A stretch of DNA of 37,271 nucleotides from a bacterium (GCA_030824575.1 JAVBXL010000041.1:1-37271), one strand, 5' to 3'; shown: positions 23,458 through 32,634, numbered from the stretch's first letter. Numbers and translations are program-made. The notes: a model not told the origin generated them from the letters alone.

Positions 23458-24843
23458 CTAAGCGGGCCTCTCTGTCTGAAATGCCGGAAGTAAAACATCC
23501 TCCAGCCATTTTGTGCTGATGGCATTCGCGCGATAGTCGGGGTGATCGACAATCGCCTGCAACAGCGGGATATTGGTCGCGATGCCGCGTACCTCGAAGC
23601 GCCGGAGCGCCGCGGAAAGGCGGTCGATAGCCTGCTCCCGGTTCGCACCGGTAACAATCAGCTTGGCAACCATACTGTCGTAATATGGCGGAACGGTCGA
23701 TCCTTCCTGCACGGCGGAATCGACGCGGACCCCAGGCCCTGTCGCAGGAACCCAGCGCGTGATTGTGCCGGGACATGGCATGAAGTTGCGTTCGGGGTCT
23801 TCCGCGAGAATACGGGCCTCGATCGCGTGACCGTCCAGGCCGATGGTGACCTGTTCGGGCAATGTCATCGTCCCCATCGCGAGCTCTAGCTGGAGCTTGA
23901 TCAGGTCATGCGCTGATATCTGCTCCGAAACGGGGTGTTCGACCTGGATGCGCGCATTGACTTCCATGAAGTAGAATTTCTGCCGCAACTCGTCGTACAA
24001 AAACTCGACCGTGCCCGCATTCCGGTAGTCGATTGACGCGAGCAGATCGACCGCCGCGGTGCGGAGCCCTGCGCGAAGTTCGTCGGACAGGATAGTCGCG
24101 GGCGCTTCTTCGATCATCTTCTGGTAGCGGCGTTGGATCGAACAGTCGCGCTCGCCGAAATGGACGGTGCGGCCTTCGCCGTCGCCAAACAGCTGCACTT
24201 CGAGATGGCGTGCGCGTTCGACATAGGCCTCTAGATATAGGGTGTCGTCGCCAAAGGCCTCGCGCGCAGTGGTCGATGCTTCGTCGAATGCGCGGCGCAA
24301 ATCCTCAGCGTGATAGGCGACGATCATCCCGCGCCCACCGCCCCCTGCCGAAGCCTTTGTGATAACCGGATATCCGATTTCCTCCGCGACTTGCAGGGCG
24401 TGCTCGACGGACTCGAGCTTGCCGCTTCCCGGGGTCAATGGAACCTTTGCGGACTCCGCTACCGCCTTGGCGGAAATTTTGTCGCCGACGGCGCGAACCG
24501 TTTCGGGGCGGGGCCCGATGAAAACCAGGCCCTCTGCGGCGCAGAGTTCCGCAAAATCGGCGCGTTCGGAGAGAAACCCATATCCGGGATGAAGGAGCGT
24601 GCAGCCGGTCGAAATCGCTGCATGGATAACGAGGTTTGCGTTGAGATAGGAATCACGCGATGCTGCAGGTCCGAGGACAACCGATCGCCCCGCTTCGCGG
24701 GCAGCCGCGCTGTCCTTGTCCGCGGTCGAGACGCCAAGCACCGTCTCGACGCCAAGCGCATGGGCCGCGCGGATAATGCGCAGCGCGATCTCGCCGCGAT
24801 TTGCAACGAACAGGCGCGGCTGCGGTGAAGCTGGATCAGCCAT
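23458..24843 (-). CDS. Biotin carboxylase (AccC-like)
   Basis: 461 residues from ATG 24843, which overlaps the carrier stop by eight bases; an upstream ATG at 24873 would add ten residues and sits too close to its GGAG. ATP-grasp enzyme that carboxylates biotin with ATP and bicarbonate. Seen: VANRGEIA at 13-20, the glycine-rich lid GGGGRG at 167-172, RDCSIQRR at 232-239, and FMEVNARIQVEH at 292-303 with the metal and catalytic residues. Length matches a stand-alone AccC-type subunit without carrier domain. It lies between carrier and carboxyltransferase genes, so it most likely serves them and not the housekeeping acetyl-CoA carboxylase. Confidence 0.92.
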   Translation of the reverse strand: MADPASPQPRLFVANRGEIALRIIRAAHALGVETVLGVSTADKDSAAAREAGRSVVLGPAASRDSYLNANLVIHAAISTGCTLLHPGYGFLSERADFAELCAAEGLVFIGPRPETVRAVGDKISAKAVAESAKVPLTPGSGKLESVEHALQVAEEIGYPVITKASAGGGGRGMIVAYHAEDLRRAFDEASTTAREAFGDDTLYLEAYVERARHLEVQLFGDGEGRTVHFGERDCSIQRRYQKMIEEAPATILSDELRAGLRTAAVDLLASIDYRNAGTVEFLYDELRQKFYFMEVNARIQVEHPVSEQISAHDLIKLQLELAMGTMTLPEQVTIGLDGHAIEARILAEDPERNFMPCPGTITRWVPATGPGVRVDSAVQEGSTVPPYYDSMVAKLIVTGANREQAIDRLSAALRRFEVRGIATNIPLLQAIVDHPDYRANAISTKWLEDVLLPAFQTERPA

Positions 24844-25375
24844 CGACAGCGATAACGAATAGAGGTTGGTCATGCTCCACCATCACGCCGTCTTCGACCA
24901 GGATGTCGACCAGCCGCCCCTTGACCCCTGCGCGCAGGGTCGTGAATAACTTCATCACCTCGATCAGGCACAGTTCCATTTCGGACTCTACCAGGTCGCC
25001 AATTTGCGCGAACGGTGCGGCGCCAGGCTTGGGCGAGCGGTAGAAGGTGCCAAGCGACGGCGCGTTGACGACCACCTGCCCTTCGGAGAGATTTGGACCG
25101 GACTGGGACTGGGACTGGGACTGGGACGGGGAAGCAGCGACGGGCGCAGCTTGTGCTGCCGGCGCGACAAGACTTTGAGGGACGGACGCCGCACGCGTAG
25201 CGATCCATTCGGGCGAAGCGCCGCTATTCTTGCTCAGGAATAATTTGGTGCCGTGAAATTCGAGCTCGAGCTCGCGCCAGTGGCTGGCATTGAACTGCTC
25301 GACGATGGCTTGCAAATCATCCGAGGGCAGGGGTGTGATTCCGTTACTGTCGTTCAACGCCTCTTCCTCATTCAT
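24836..25375 (-). CDS. Biotin carboxyl carrier protein (AccB-like)
   Basis: 179 residues. The C-terminal biotinyl domain (about 102-178) carries the biotin-accepting Lys142 in EVMKLF, a variant of the usual EAMKM. An N-terminal region of about 60 residues resembles AccB starts, and a flexible Ala/Pro/Gln linker follows. Within the linker the Ser-Gln repeat at residues 84-92 comes from a hexanucleotide repeat at about 25101-25130. First gene of the carrier, biotin carboxylase, carboxyltransferase operon. GGTGGGG precedes the ATG, and operator copy 3 lies 113 bases upstream. Confidence 0.92.
   Translation of the reverse strand: MNEEEALNDSNGITPLPSDDLQAIVEQFNASHWRELELEFHGTKLFLSKNSGASPEWIATRAASVPQSLVAPAAQAAPVAASPSQSQSQSQSGPNLSEGQVVVNAPSLGTFYRSPKPGAAPFAQIGDLVESEMELCLIEVMKLFTTLRAGVKGRLVDILVEDGVMVEHDQPLFVIAVDG
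25101..25130. repeat. Hexanucleotide repeat (GACTGG) in the carrier linker
   Basis: About five tandem GACTGG units, the last one changed to GACGGG, encode alternating Ser and Gln on the minus strand. The repeat stays in frame, so unit gain or loss would change only the linker length. Confidence 0.85.
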
Positions 25376-26034
25376 TGGTACCCCACCGGTTCAGCGGGCG
25401 CAGCAAAGCTATTAGTTTGCAAAGATCGAGCCGCTTTAGGCTCCCGCTTTTTCGCGCAGCTCGCTCAAGGAGTCAAGTCATCGTCTGCAAAATCGTAGGA
25501 CATTTCTGGTTTATAAACTGAAGGCGCAGAGTCGCCGTAGCACGAGAAGATCACGCTCTGCCGAACTGCTGCGCTCGGTGTTCGTGTCAAGGCCGGCGAG
25601 GACCGCGCGCATGCGGCTGAGGATCCAAGCGGGTTCCGAGCGTTCTTATTGTTCCCCAACCGCCATTCACAAAGCCTCGATAGGCCGCTCGAAAACGATT
25701 CGGCATAGTGACCACGCCATCGTCCCACCGTAGCGGCGTCACATCTCCTGTCCGGTTGTTCGGCTCCCAGACATCGGCGGCAAAGAGCGCCATCGCCTTC
25801 AAGAATGACCGATATTATCCTCGGATCTGCTGCAAGAAACTGTTCGAATCGGGCAAGTTTATTGATCCGCGCCATATACTCAAAAGGAGCATATTAAAGA
25901 ATACGGTTTTAATCCGATCATTCCAACGAATTTATAAACGAGAAAAAACTACAAATTATAAATGAAGAAATTCCGAGTTTATTATAAAGTCTTTTCTGTA
26001 GGAGAGTGCAAATATTATAAGATATCCGATATCA
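25376..26034. other. Intergenic stretch, AT-rich at its right half
   Basis: No gene is convincing here. It holds operator copy 3 near the left. Open frames at 25465-25875 (minus) and 25708-25965 (plus) show no recognisable motif or ribosome site. From about 25860 to 26034 the DNA is strikingly AT-rich compared with the rest of the window, and it ends in a GATATC-C-GATATC palindrome at 26021-26033, next to the acyl-CoA dehydrogenase stop. Confidence 0.7.
25488..25508. promoter_or_regulatory. 21-bp operator-like element, copy 3
   Basis: Half-sites CAAAATCGT and ACATTTCTG around an AGG centre; it aligns with copy 2 over the GTAGGACATT core. It lies 113 bases upstream of the biotin carrier ATG on the minus strand. 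The left half is the most diverged of the four copies. Confidence 0.6.
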
Positions 26035-27795
26035 TTACAATGAATAGATCGATGTATTGAGTATGTCACAGTCGTCATTAACGGGTGTAAGCCATGCCGT
26101 GATTTTCATAAGCTCGTAACTATAGAAATACCGACAAGACAGAATTTTCCCTTTGGCGACATTTCGGGCATCGCCGCTCAACTGGGGCAGAGCGCGCGAT
26201 GCGGCCACCGCCAGATCTAGCCACAGCCAGCCCATCACGGCATGACCAAAGGCGAAAAGGAACGGGGTAGCATCGTCAAGCGCGCGTCGTCCGGGGCGCT
26301 TCCCTACCGCCTGGATGGCGGTCTCGATTTCGCGCCAGCTGGCCCTGATCTGCATCGCCATGACGTTCAGCTCGGTAATGTCGCGAGCGGACGCGATAGT
26401 GCTCGCGATGCGGTCGCGCAGGACGTCCAATCCTTTGTCTCCACGCAAAATCTTGCGACCCAACAGGTCCATACCCTGGATCCCGGTGGTGCCCTCATGA
26501 ATGGGGTTGAGGCGGTTGTCGCGATAGAGCTGCTCGACGTCGAAATCGCGCGTATAGCCATAGCCGCCATGGACCTGGATCGCGAGATCATTGGCCGCCA
26601 GGCCGAATTCCGATGACCAGGTCTTTGCGACCGGCGTCAGCAATGCCAGCAGTGCTGCGCTCTCGGCATCTTTATCTTCGTCCACGAGCCTTGCACAGTA
26701 CATGCACAGCGCAAGCGCACCTTCGGCATAGCATTTCTGTGCCACCAGCATCCTACGGACGTCGGCATGTTCGATGATCGGCGTCTGCGGGCCGTCGGGC
26801 CGCGTGCGCCCCTGCCCGCGATCCTTCGCATAGGCCAGTGCATGCTGGTAGCCGCGATAGGCCAGCGCCGCCGCGCCGAAGCCAACGCTGATGCGCGCTT
26901 CGTTCATCATCATGAACATTTGCCGCAGGCCTTCGCCTTCCGAGCCGACCAGCCAGCCTATCGCGCCGCCATTCTCGCCGAAATTGAGCAGGCAGTTCGA
27001 GGTGCCGCGATACCCCATCTTGTGATTAAGGCCGGCGACCGCCACGTCGTTGCGGCTGCCGTCGGGCATGGCGCGCGGTACAATGAACAGCGAAATGCCC
27101 GATGTTCCCGTGGGCAGCTTTCCCTCGGCGTCGGGAACCTTCGCCAGCACCAGATGCACGATATTTTCGGAAATGTCCTGATCTCCGCCGGATATCCACA
27201 TCTTGTTGCCGGTGAGGCGATAACGGGCGCCCATTTCATCCTCGCCATCGCGCGCCGCGCGGGTCTGGACGTCGCCCAGGTTCGATCCGGCCTGAGGTTC
27301 CGACAGGCACATCGTCCCGAACCAGCGCCCCTCAATCTGTGGCAGGGCGAACGTCTCGATCTGCGCGGGAGAGCCGAAGGTCGATATCAAACGGGCATTC
27401 GCCACAGTCAGCATGATATAGGCCGCCGTCGAGGCATTGGCCGCCGCGAACCATGCATAGGATGTCGCCGTCACCGCATAGGGCAATCCGAACCCGCCGA
27501 GATCGGTGGAAAAGCTGGCCGAGAACAGACCCAGCTGGGCATATTGCCGCAATGCATCCCCGATCGCCGGAAGCACATGGACGCCGTCCGCGTCGAGATA
27601 AGGTTCGATGCTGTCGGACACCTTATAGTGCGGCATGAAGACTTCAGCGGCCAACCGCTCCGAAAGATCGAAAACGGCCCCGATGGTTTCACGATTGTGA
27701 TCCGTGAATTTCTCCTGCTCGAACAGGCTGTCAAGATCGAGCCAGTCGAACAGCAGGAAGTCTACATCGGCGCGGCGCAGGAGGGGGTGATTCAT
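26035..27795 (-). CDS. Acyl-CoA dehydrogenase, long DmdC-like type
   Basis: 586 residues, longer than classical acyl-CoA dehydrogenases (about 380), as in the DmdC-like group that adds a C-terminal helical domain. Seen: FAD-site CLSEPQAGSNLG (163-174), KMWISGG (198-204), QVHGGYGYTRD (407-417) and the likely catalytic Glu434 in PIHEGTTGIQG. It makes the alpha,beta double bond in an acyl-CoA and hands electrons to ETF. Third gene of a minus-strand set with thiolase and FadB-like genes; the thiolase stop is 32 bases from its ATG. The adjacent downstream DNA is AT-rich and non-coding. Confidence 0.92.
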   Translation of the reverse strand: MNHPLLRRADVDFLLFDWLDLDSLFEQEKFTDHNRETIGAVFDLSERLAAEVFMPHYKVSDSIEPYLDADGVHVLPAIGDALRQYAQLGLFSASFSTDLGGFGLPYAVTATSYAWFAAANASTAAYIMLTVANARLISTFGSPAQIETFALPQIEGRWFGTMCLSEPQAGSNLGDVQTRAARDGEDEMGARYRLTGNKMWISGGDQDISENIVHLVLAKVPDAEGKLPTGTSGISLFIVPRAMPDGSRNDVAVAGLNHKMGYRGTSNCLLNFGENGGAIGWLVGSEGEGLRQMFMMMNEARISVGFGAAALAYRGYQHALAYAKDRGQGRTRPDGPQTPIIEHADVRRMLVAQKCYAEGALALCMYCARLVDEDKDAESAALLALLTPVAKTWSSEFGLAANDLAIQVHGGYGYTRDFDVEQLYRDNRLNPIHEGTTGIQGMDLLGRKILRGDKGLDVLRDRIASTIASARDITELNVMAMQIRASWREIETAIQAVGKRPGRRALDDATPFLFAFGHAVMGWLWLDLAVAASRALPQLSGDARNVAKGKILSCRYFYSYELMKITAWLTPVNDDCDILNTSIYSL

Positions 27796-27827
27796 CGTCG
27801 TCTACCTTGAGTAAGCGGGTGCCCCGT

Positions 27828-29009
27828 TCAGACACGTTCCCAGATTGCGGCGATGCCCTGCCCGCCGCCGATGCACATCGTGGTCAGCCCGTAGCGGCCG
27901 GACGTGCGCGTAAGTTCATAGGCGAGCTTGGTCGTGATGATCGCGCCGGTCGCGCCAACCGGATGGCCCAAGGAGATGCCACTGCCGTTGGGATTGACCT
28001 TGGCGGGATCGAAGCCCAGTTCGCGCGCGACGGCGCAGGCCTGCGCGGCAAAGGCCTCGTTCGATTCGATCACGTCCATATCGGCGACCGTTAGCCCGGC
28101 GCGCTCCAGCGCCACGCGCGAGGCCGGAACCGGGCCGATGCCCATATAGGCCGGATCGACGCCGGCATGGCCATAGGACACAAGGCGGGCCAGCGGCGTC
28201 AAGCCATGGGCCCTGACCGCGTCGCCGCTGGCCAGGATGACGGCCGCGGCAGCGTCGTTGATGCCGGAAGCATTGCCGGCCGTAACCGTTCCGCCCTCGC
28301 GCCTGAACACCGGCTTCAGCTTGGCGAAATCGTCGATTTTGGCGTCCTGCCGCACATATTCGTCGGTCGCGAACTGGACGACGCCCTTGCGCGTCTTGAT
28401 TTCGACCGGAACGATCTGTTCGGCGAAATATCCGCTCTCGATCGCGCGGGCAGCGCGCTTCTGGCTTTCCAGCGCCAGAGCGTCCTGCTCTTCGCGGGTG
28501 ATGGAATATTGGTCCGCCAGGTTTTCGGCGGTCACGCCCATCAGGATATTGTTGAACGGGTCGGTCAACGCACCGTTCAGGCCGTCGACAAGCTCGCTAT
28601 TGCCCATTTTCTGGCCCCAGCGGACGGACGGCGCATAATAGGCGGCACGGCTCATGACATCGACACCCCCCGCAAGGGCGATCCCGCCGTCACCAGCCAT
28701 GATGGACTGAGCAGCGGTCAGGATCGCCTGCAAGCCAGAGCCGCACAGACGGTTGACCGTCATCGCCGGAACTTCCTTTGGCACGCCCGCGCCCATGGCG
28801 GCAATGCGGGCGACATAGGAGTCGCGTGGCTCGGTGACCACCACGCTGCCGAAAACCACATTGTCCACCAGTTCCGGAGCGATCCCCGCCCGCTCTATCG
28901 CGGCACGGGCGGGGATCGACGCCAGTTCACCGGGTTTCTGGTCCTTCAGGGTGCCGCCGAAGCTGCCAATCGCAGTGCGCGCCGCAGAAACAAGGAAGAT
29001 GTCAGTCAT
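27828..29009 (-). CDS. Acetyl-CoA C-acyltransferase (thiolase)
   Basis: 393 residues, full length for classical degradative or biosynthetic thiolases. Seen: nucleophile Cys89 in NRLCGSG, SNEAFAAQ, His349 in GHPVGATG and the second catalytic Cys379 in CIGGGQG. It cleaves 3-oxoacyl-CoA with CoA, or runs in reverse. It lies 21 bases after the FadB-like gene and 32 before the acyl-CoA dehydrogenase, forming a complete beta-oxidation cycle. It differs from the SCP-x-type thiolase at 3993-5207, which lacks the last Cys. Confidence 0.95.
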   Translation of the reverse strand: MTDIFLVSAARTAIGSFGGTLKDQKPGELASIPARAAIERAGIAPELVDNVVFGSVVVTEPRDSYVARIAAMGAGVPKEVPAMTVNRLCGSGLQAILTAAQSIMAGDGGIALAGGVDVMSRAAYYAPSVRWGQKMGNSELVDGLNGALTDPFNNILMGVTAENLADQYSITREEQDALALESQKRAARAIESGYFAEQIVPVEIKTRKGVVQFATDEYVRQDAKIDDFAKLKPVFRREGGTVTAGNASGINDAAAAVILASGDAVRAHGLTPLARLVSYGHAGVDPAYMGIGPVPASRVALERAGLTVADMDVIESNEAFAAQACAVARELGFDPAKVNPNGSGISLGHPVGATGAIITTKLAYELTRTSGRYGLTTMCIGGGQGIAAIWERV

Positions 29010-29030
29010 GCATATTCTCCTGGAGCCTGG

Positions 29031-31097
29031 TTATATGTTCAGATCGGCAAGGCGCTTGCCCTGCGCCGCAAACTCGACAAGCAGCGCGGCCGGCTCCCAT
29101 GCCCATCCATTCCGGCCGGCGGCCAAGATGCGTATCTTTTCAAGCACCGTTGCGAGGCCCTGCTCGTCGGCCTGGAACATCGGCCCGCCCCGTTCGCGCG
29201 CGAACCCATAGCCGTTGAGATAGATCATATCGACATCGACCGGCCGGTACGCGATTCCCTCACCGACGATGCGGGCGCCTTCGTTGATCAATGCAAGCAG
29301 GCAGTGCTCCACGATCTCGGCGTCGCTGATCGATCTGCGTTCCAAACCTATTTCAGCCGAGTAACCGGCAAACAGCCGTTCGATCTCCGGGTCTGGTACG
29401 GCGGTGCGGCCATCGGCATAATCATAGATGCCCTTGCCGACCTTCTGGCCGAAGCGGCCCATTTCGCAGATCCGGTCTACTATGCCGGAATAAGGGCGAT
29501 CAGGCTGTTCGACTGCACGGCGCTTGCGGATCGCCCAGCCGATATCCTGCCCAGCGAGATCGAGCACCCGCAAAGGCCCCATCGCCACCCCCCAAGCCTC
29601 CATAGCCTGGTCGATCTGCTGTGGAAGCGCTCCTTCCTCCAGCAGGAAATACGCTTGGCGCAGATATTCCTCGAACATGCGGTTGCCGATAAAGCCGTCG
29701 CAAACGCCGGAAACGACGCCGACTTTGCCGATGCGCCGCGCAAAGACCATGGCTGTGGCCAGCACATCGGGCGCGGTCCGCCCGCCGCGCACCACTTCGA
29801 GCAGGCGCATGATGTTGGCCGGGGAGAAAAAGTGCAGCCCGACAACGCGAGAGGGATCGGAAGTGAAAGCCGCGATCGCATCCAGATCCAACGTCGAGGT
29901 GTTACTGGCCAAAATCGCGTCGAATCGCACGATGGAGTCCAATGTGGTGAAAATTTCCTTTTTAACCGCGAGATCCTCGAAGACCGCTTCGATCACCAAA
30001 TCGACATCGGCGAGCGCTTCGAGCGACGGCGCGAGGGTTAGCGCGGCTAGGCGAGCGTCCGCCTCCGACTGCGATACGCGGCGCTTCTCGACGTCCCGCA
30101 GGATCGTCCGCCCAACCGTATCGCGCGCTTTATCGCGCGCGTCGCCTCGGGTCTCGACGACGATCACATCCAATCCCGCGTTGAGCAACGCGATCGCAAT
30201 ACCCGTGCCCATGAGGCCGCCGCCGACGATACCTACGGTTTTGATCGAGCGCGGCCGGATGTCCGCCCCAATTCCCGGAATTCGCGCGACTTTCCGCTCC
30301 CCGAAGAAGGCATGTTGCAAACCACGTGCGGCTTGCGAATCCATCAGCTCTGCAAAGAGCCGCTTTTCCACGGCTCGTCCGGGAGCGAAATCGGCCTCGA
30401 TCGCTGCCACGCACTCAACGATCCGTTCCGGCGAGGCGCTCAGGCCGCCCTTGCGCAGCGAGGCGCGGGTTTCGGCGACAGCCTCCGGCAGGTTGACGGG
30501 TGGGGGAATCGACCCCGTTCTGCGGATCGGCGGCAGCCTATCGGCGGACGCGATCTTGAAAGCTTCAGCGACCAGATCGCCATCCACGATCCGATCGACA
30601 AGTCCGATTTCATGCGCACGGAGGGCGTCGATGGTCCTGCCGGAGATCATCAACTCCAATGCGACGGCGGGATCGACCAATCTTGGAAGCCGCTGCGTGC
30701 CGCCCGCGCCAGGCAAAATGCCGATTTTGACTTCCGGCAATGCGAACCGCGCACTCGTATCGGCTATCCGGAAATGGCACGCCAGCACCATCTCCATGCC
30801 ACCGCCCAGACAGTTCCCCCAAATGGCGGCGATCACCGGCTTCGAACATGCCTCGATACGATCCACAAGATCAGGCAGCCAGAGTATCTGCATCTGATCC
30901 GTCCGGAATTCAGCGATATCGGCGCCTGCGGTAAACAGCCCGCCACCGCCACGGATTATGATGCAGCGAATGGCCGGGTCAGCTTCCGCCGCTTCGATAG
31001 CAGCGATGATGTAGCGCCGCACCGGCAGGCCGAGTGCATTTACGGGCGGATTATCGAGAATGATCTCGCAAACGTCGGACGATCCCGATTTCATCAT
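29031..31097 (-). CDS. Bifunctional enoyl-CoA hydratase / 3-hydroxyacyl-CoA dehydrogenase (FadB-like)
   Basis: 688 residues in two parts. Residues 1-180 are a crotonase fold with the oxyanion region GNCLGGG (94-100) and both catalytic acids Glu102 and Glu122 (GGMEM and LPEVKIG). Residues about 280-680 are the NAD-dependent dehydrogenase with GGGLMGTGIA, SNTSTLD, the catalytic His in GLHFFSPAN, and two C-terminal helical domains. It hydrates enoyl-CoA and oxidises the 3-hydroxyacyl-CoA. GGAGAGAGG precedes the paired ATG codons. First gene of its operon, divergent from the double TetR gene, which probably regulates it. Confidence 0.95.
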   Translation of the reverse strand: MMKSGSSDVCEIILDNPPVNALGLPVRRYIIAAIEAAEADPAIRCIIIRGGGGLFTAGADIAEFRTDQMQILWLPDLVDRIEACSKPVIAAIWGNCLGGGMEMVLACHFRIADTSARFALPEVKIGILPGAGGTQRLPRLVDPAVALELMISGRTIDALRAHEIGLVDRIVDGDLVAEAFKIASADRLPPIRRTGSIPPPVNLPEAVAETRASLRKGGLSASPERIVECVAAIEADFAPGRAVEKRLFAELMDSQAARGLQHAFFGERKVARIPGIGADIRPRSIKTVGIVGGGLMGTGIAIALLNAGLDVIVVETRGDARDKARDTVGRTILRDVEKRRVSQSEADARLAALTLAPSLEALADVDLVIEAVFEDLAVKKEIFTTLDSIVRFDAILASNTSTLDLDAIAAFTSDPSRVVGLHFFSPANIMRLLEVVRGGRTAPDVLATAMVFARRIGKVGVVSGVCDGFIGNRMFEEYLRQAYFLLEEGALPQQIDQAMEAWGVAMGPLRVLDLAGQDIGWAIRKRRAVEQPDRPYSGIVDRICEMGRFGQKVGKGIYDYADGRTAVPDPEIERLFAGYSAEIGLERRSISDAEIVEHCLLALINEGARIVGEGIAYRPVDVDMIYLNGYGFARERGGPMFQADEQGLATVLEKIRILAAGRNGWAWEPAALLVEFAAQGKRLADLNI

Positions 31098-31241
31098 AAG
31101 CCTCTCTCCCGTCGCATTCCTTTGATCGCAGATCGCAGCCGAATTTTCCTGCCTGAGCCTGTGGTCATGCGCCCGTGGTGACGAACACGAGCGATATCGA
31201 AAACTGTATCAAGCCCCTCGACTCAAACTGTACGATCTTTC

Positions 31242-31270
31242 AAATATCTTCGACTATAAGGATTTGTCAA
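31242..31270 (-). promoter_or_regulatory. Possible sigma-70 promoter for the beta-oxidation operon
   Basis: Minus strand: TTGACA at 31270-31265, a 17-base spacer, then ATATTT at 31247-31242. It lies about 145 bases before the FadB-like start, in the gap shared with the TetR-type gene. Confidence 0.4.
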
Positions 31271-31363
31271 GGGCTGATCCGGGGCTGGCATGACCAAAAT
31301 CATTGGCGGTTCTTGACGGGCAGGCCAAATGGCCACATCTGAACAGTCACAAAAAAGTGGAAT

Positions 31364-32605
31364 ATGAGAATGAGCCTCGACACGAAGGGCGAACGAACGC
31401 GGGCCGCCCTTGTCGATGCGGCAATTCGGGTTGCTGCCTGCGAAGGGCTGGCCGCGCTGAGCTATCGCAAGGTCGCGAGCATGGCCGGTGTCAGCCTTGC
31501 TCTCGTCAACTATCATTTCCCGGTAAAGTCCGAGCTGATAGCGAGCCTCTCCAAGGCAATCCTCGATCAATATTCCCGATCAATAGAACGGGTGATCAGG
31601 CACATTGACTCCGGCGTTTCAACGACGCTTGAGAATGTCTCTTCCAGATTGCTCGGCAACGCGACCATGCGAGATCAGGAACGAACGCTGGTATGGGCCG
31701 AAATCTGTCTGGAAGCCGCTCGTCAGCCCGAGAGCCTGACACTTTCCCGTATGTGGGATAGCGAACTCCAGCGATTATGGACCAAGGTTGCCAGGGCGAC
31801 CGGACATGATGCCTGCGCCTTGTCGATCCGCACTGAAACGGATTTGTTGACCGGAATGATCTTCGTCTGCCTTGCGCTGCAAATCGATGGCGCCAGTGTG
31901 GTGGATGTTCTTGGCGGGGCGGCCCCCGTTGATCCAGACGTTGCTCCGCCAGCGTCGGTGCCGAACCTGGCTACAAGGCAGGCGAGCCGAAAATCCATCG
32001 AGACCAGCGCAAGGGTTATCGAAGCCGCCATCGACATTCTGAAGGAACAGGGAGCAAGCGGCATCTCCTTTCGCACAATCGCAGACCGCGCCGGACTTAG
32101 CCTGACCGCCCCGAGCTACCATTTCCAGAGCATCGCCGATCTTCTTTCGCAGGCGCAGATCACAATGATCGAACGATCAAAGGAGCGATACCGGGAGGTG
32201 ATGAAACTCGCCGACAGGAACACCCTTTCAGAAGCGCTGCTGGTGGACCTGACGACGACCATATTTGTGAGGGAAGCGACGCAGTCGGCCTCCGACAATT
32301 TGGCATTTTTTACCAGCTGGCTCGACGCAGCCAGGCAGTCCGAGTTGCGACCGGTCATCCGGTCGTTTGTAGAGAACCAGATTCTTGCGTGGCAGCGCGT
32401 CCTTCCCGACACACATGACAGCGCAACGACGAAACGCTCAGGCCTGCTTTCTATGAGCTTGTTTCTCGGCAAGCTGATCAGGGTGATTTCGACCGGATCG
32501 GCAACCTCCGATCTCGTCACCATAAAAGATGAATTTCTATATGCATTCCGCGTCTTGCACCCGGCGTTGCCCTGCAAGAAAGCAATCATCCCGCCATGGG
32601 CATGA
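31364..32605 (+). CDS. Tandem TetR-family regulator (two TetR modules in one chain)
   Basis: 413 residues, about twice the usual TetR length. Module 1 (about 8-185) has a helix-turn-helix reading SYRKVASMAGVSLALVNYHF (33-52). After a Pro/Ala linker (about 186-205), module 2 (about 208-400) has a second one, SFRTIADRAGLSLTAPSYHF (235-254). Each is followed by a helical ligand domain. A fused dimer could read two different half-sites or bind two ligands. A second ATG at 31370 has better ribosome-site spacing. Transcribed away from the FadB-like operon, which is its likely target; this is inferred from position only. Confidence 0.88.
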   Translation: MRMSLDTKGERTRAALVDAAIRVAACEGLAALSYRKVASMAGVSLALVNYHFPVKSELIASLSKAILDQYSRSIERVIRHIDSGVSTTLENVSSRLLGNATMRDQERTLVWAEICLEAARQPESLTLSRMWDSELQRLWTKVARATGHDACALSIRTETDLLTGMIFVCLALQIDGASVVDVLGGAAPVDPDVAPPASVPNLATRQASRKSIETSARVIEAAIDILKEQGASGISFRTIADRAGLSLTAPSYHFQSIADLLSQAQITMIERSKERYREVMKLADRNTLSEALLVDLTTTIFVREATQSASDNLAFFTSWLDAARQSELRPVIRSFVENQILAWQRVLPDTHDSATTKRSGLLSMSLFLGKLIRVISTGSATSDLVTIKDEFLYAFRVLHPALPCKKAIIPPWA

Positions 32606-32634
32606 CATCGCTTCTTATCACCCCATTTGCGTTA

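Noticed and set aside
22217..23461. Plus-strand open frame of 414 codons opposite the carboxyltransferase
   Set aside because: Shadow of a conserved gene; no start site or motif.
25101..25130. Short repeats as a CRISPR or minisatellite locus
   Set aside because: Units are six bases, contiguous and in frame within the carrier gene.
23458..25375. Housekeeping acetyl-CoA carboxylase accBC
   Set aside because: The pair is followed without a gap by a carboxyltransferase, carries the regulon element and has a variant EVMKL biotin site; central accBC remains possible only if no other copy exists in the genome.
25465..25875. 136-codon minus-strand frame between the carrier and acyl-CoA dehydrogenase genes
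   Set aside because: No ribosome site, no family feature; it runs through the operator copy 3 and part of the AT-rich patch.
28167..30041. Plus-strand open frame of 624 codons opposite the thiolase and FadB-like genes
   Set aside because: Antisense to two complete conserved enzymes; no domain or ribosome site; His/Arg/Gly-rich shadow.
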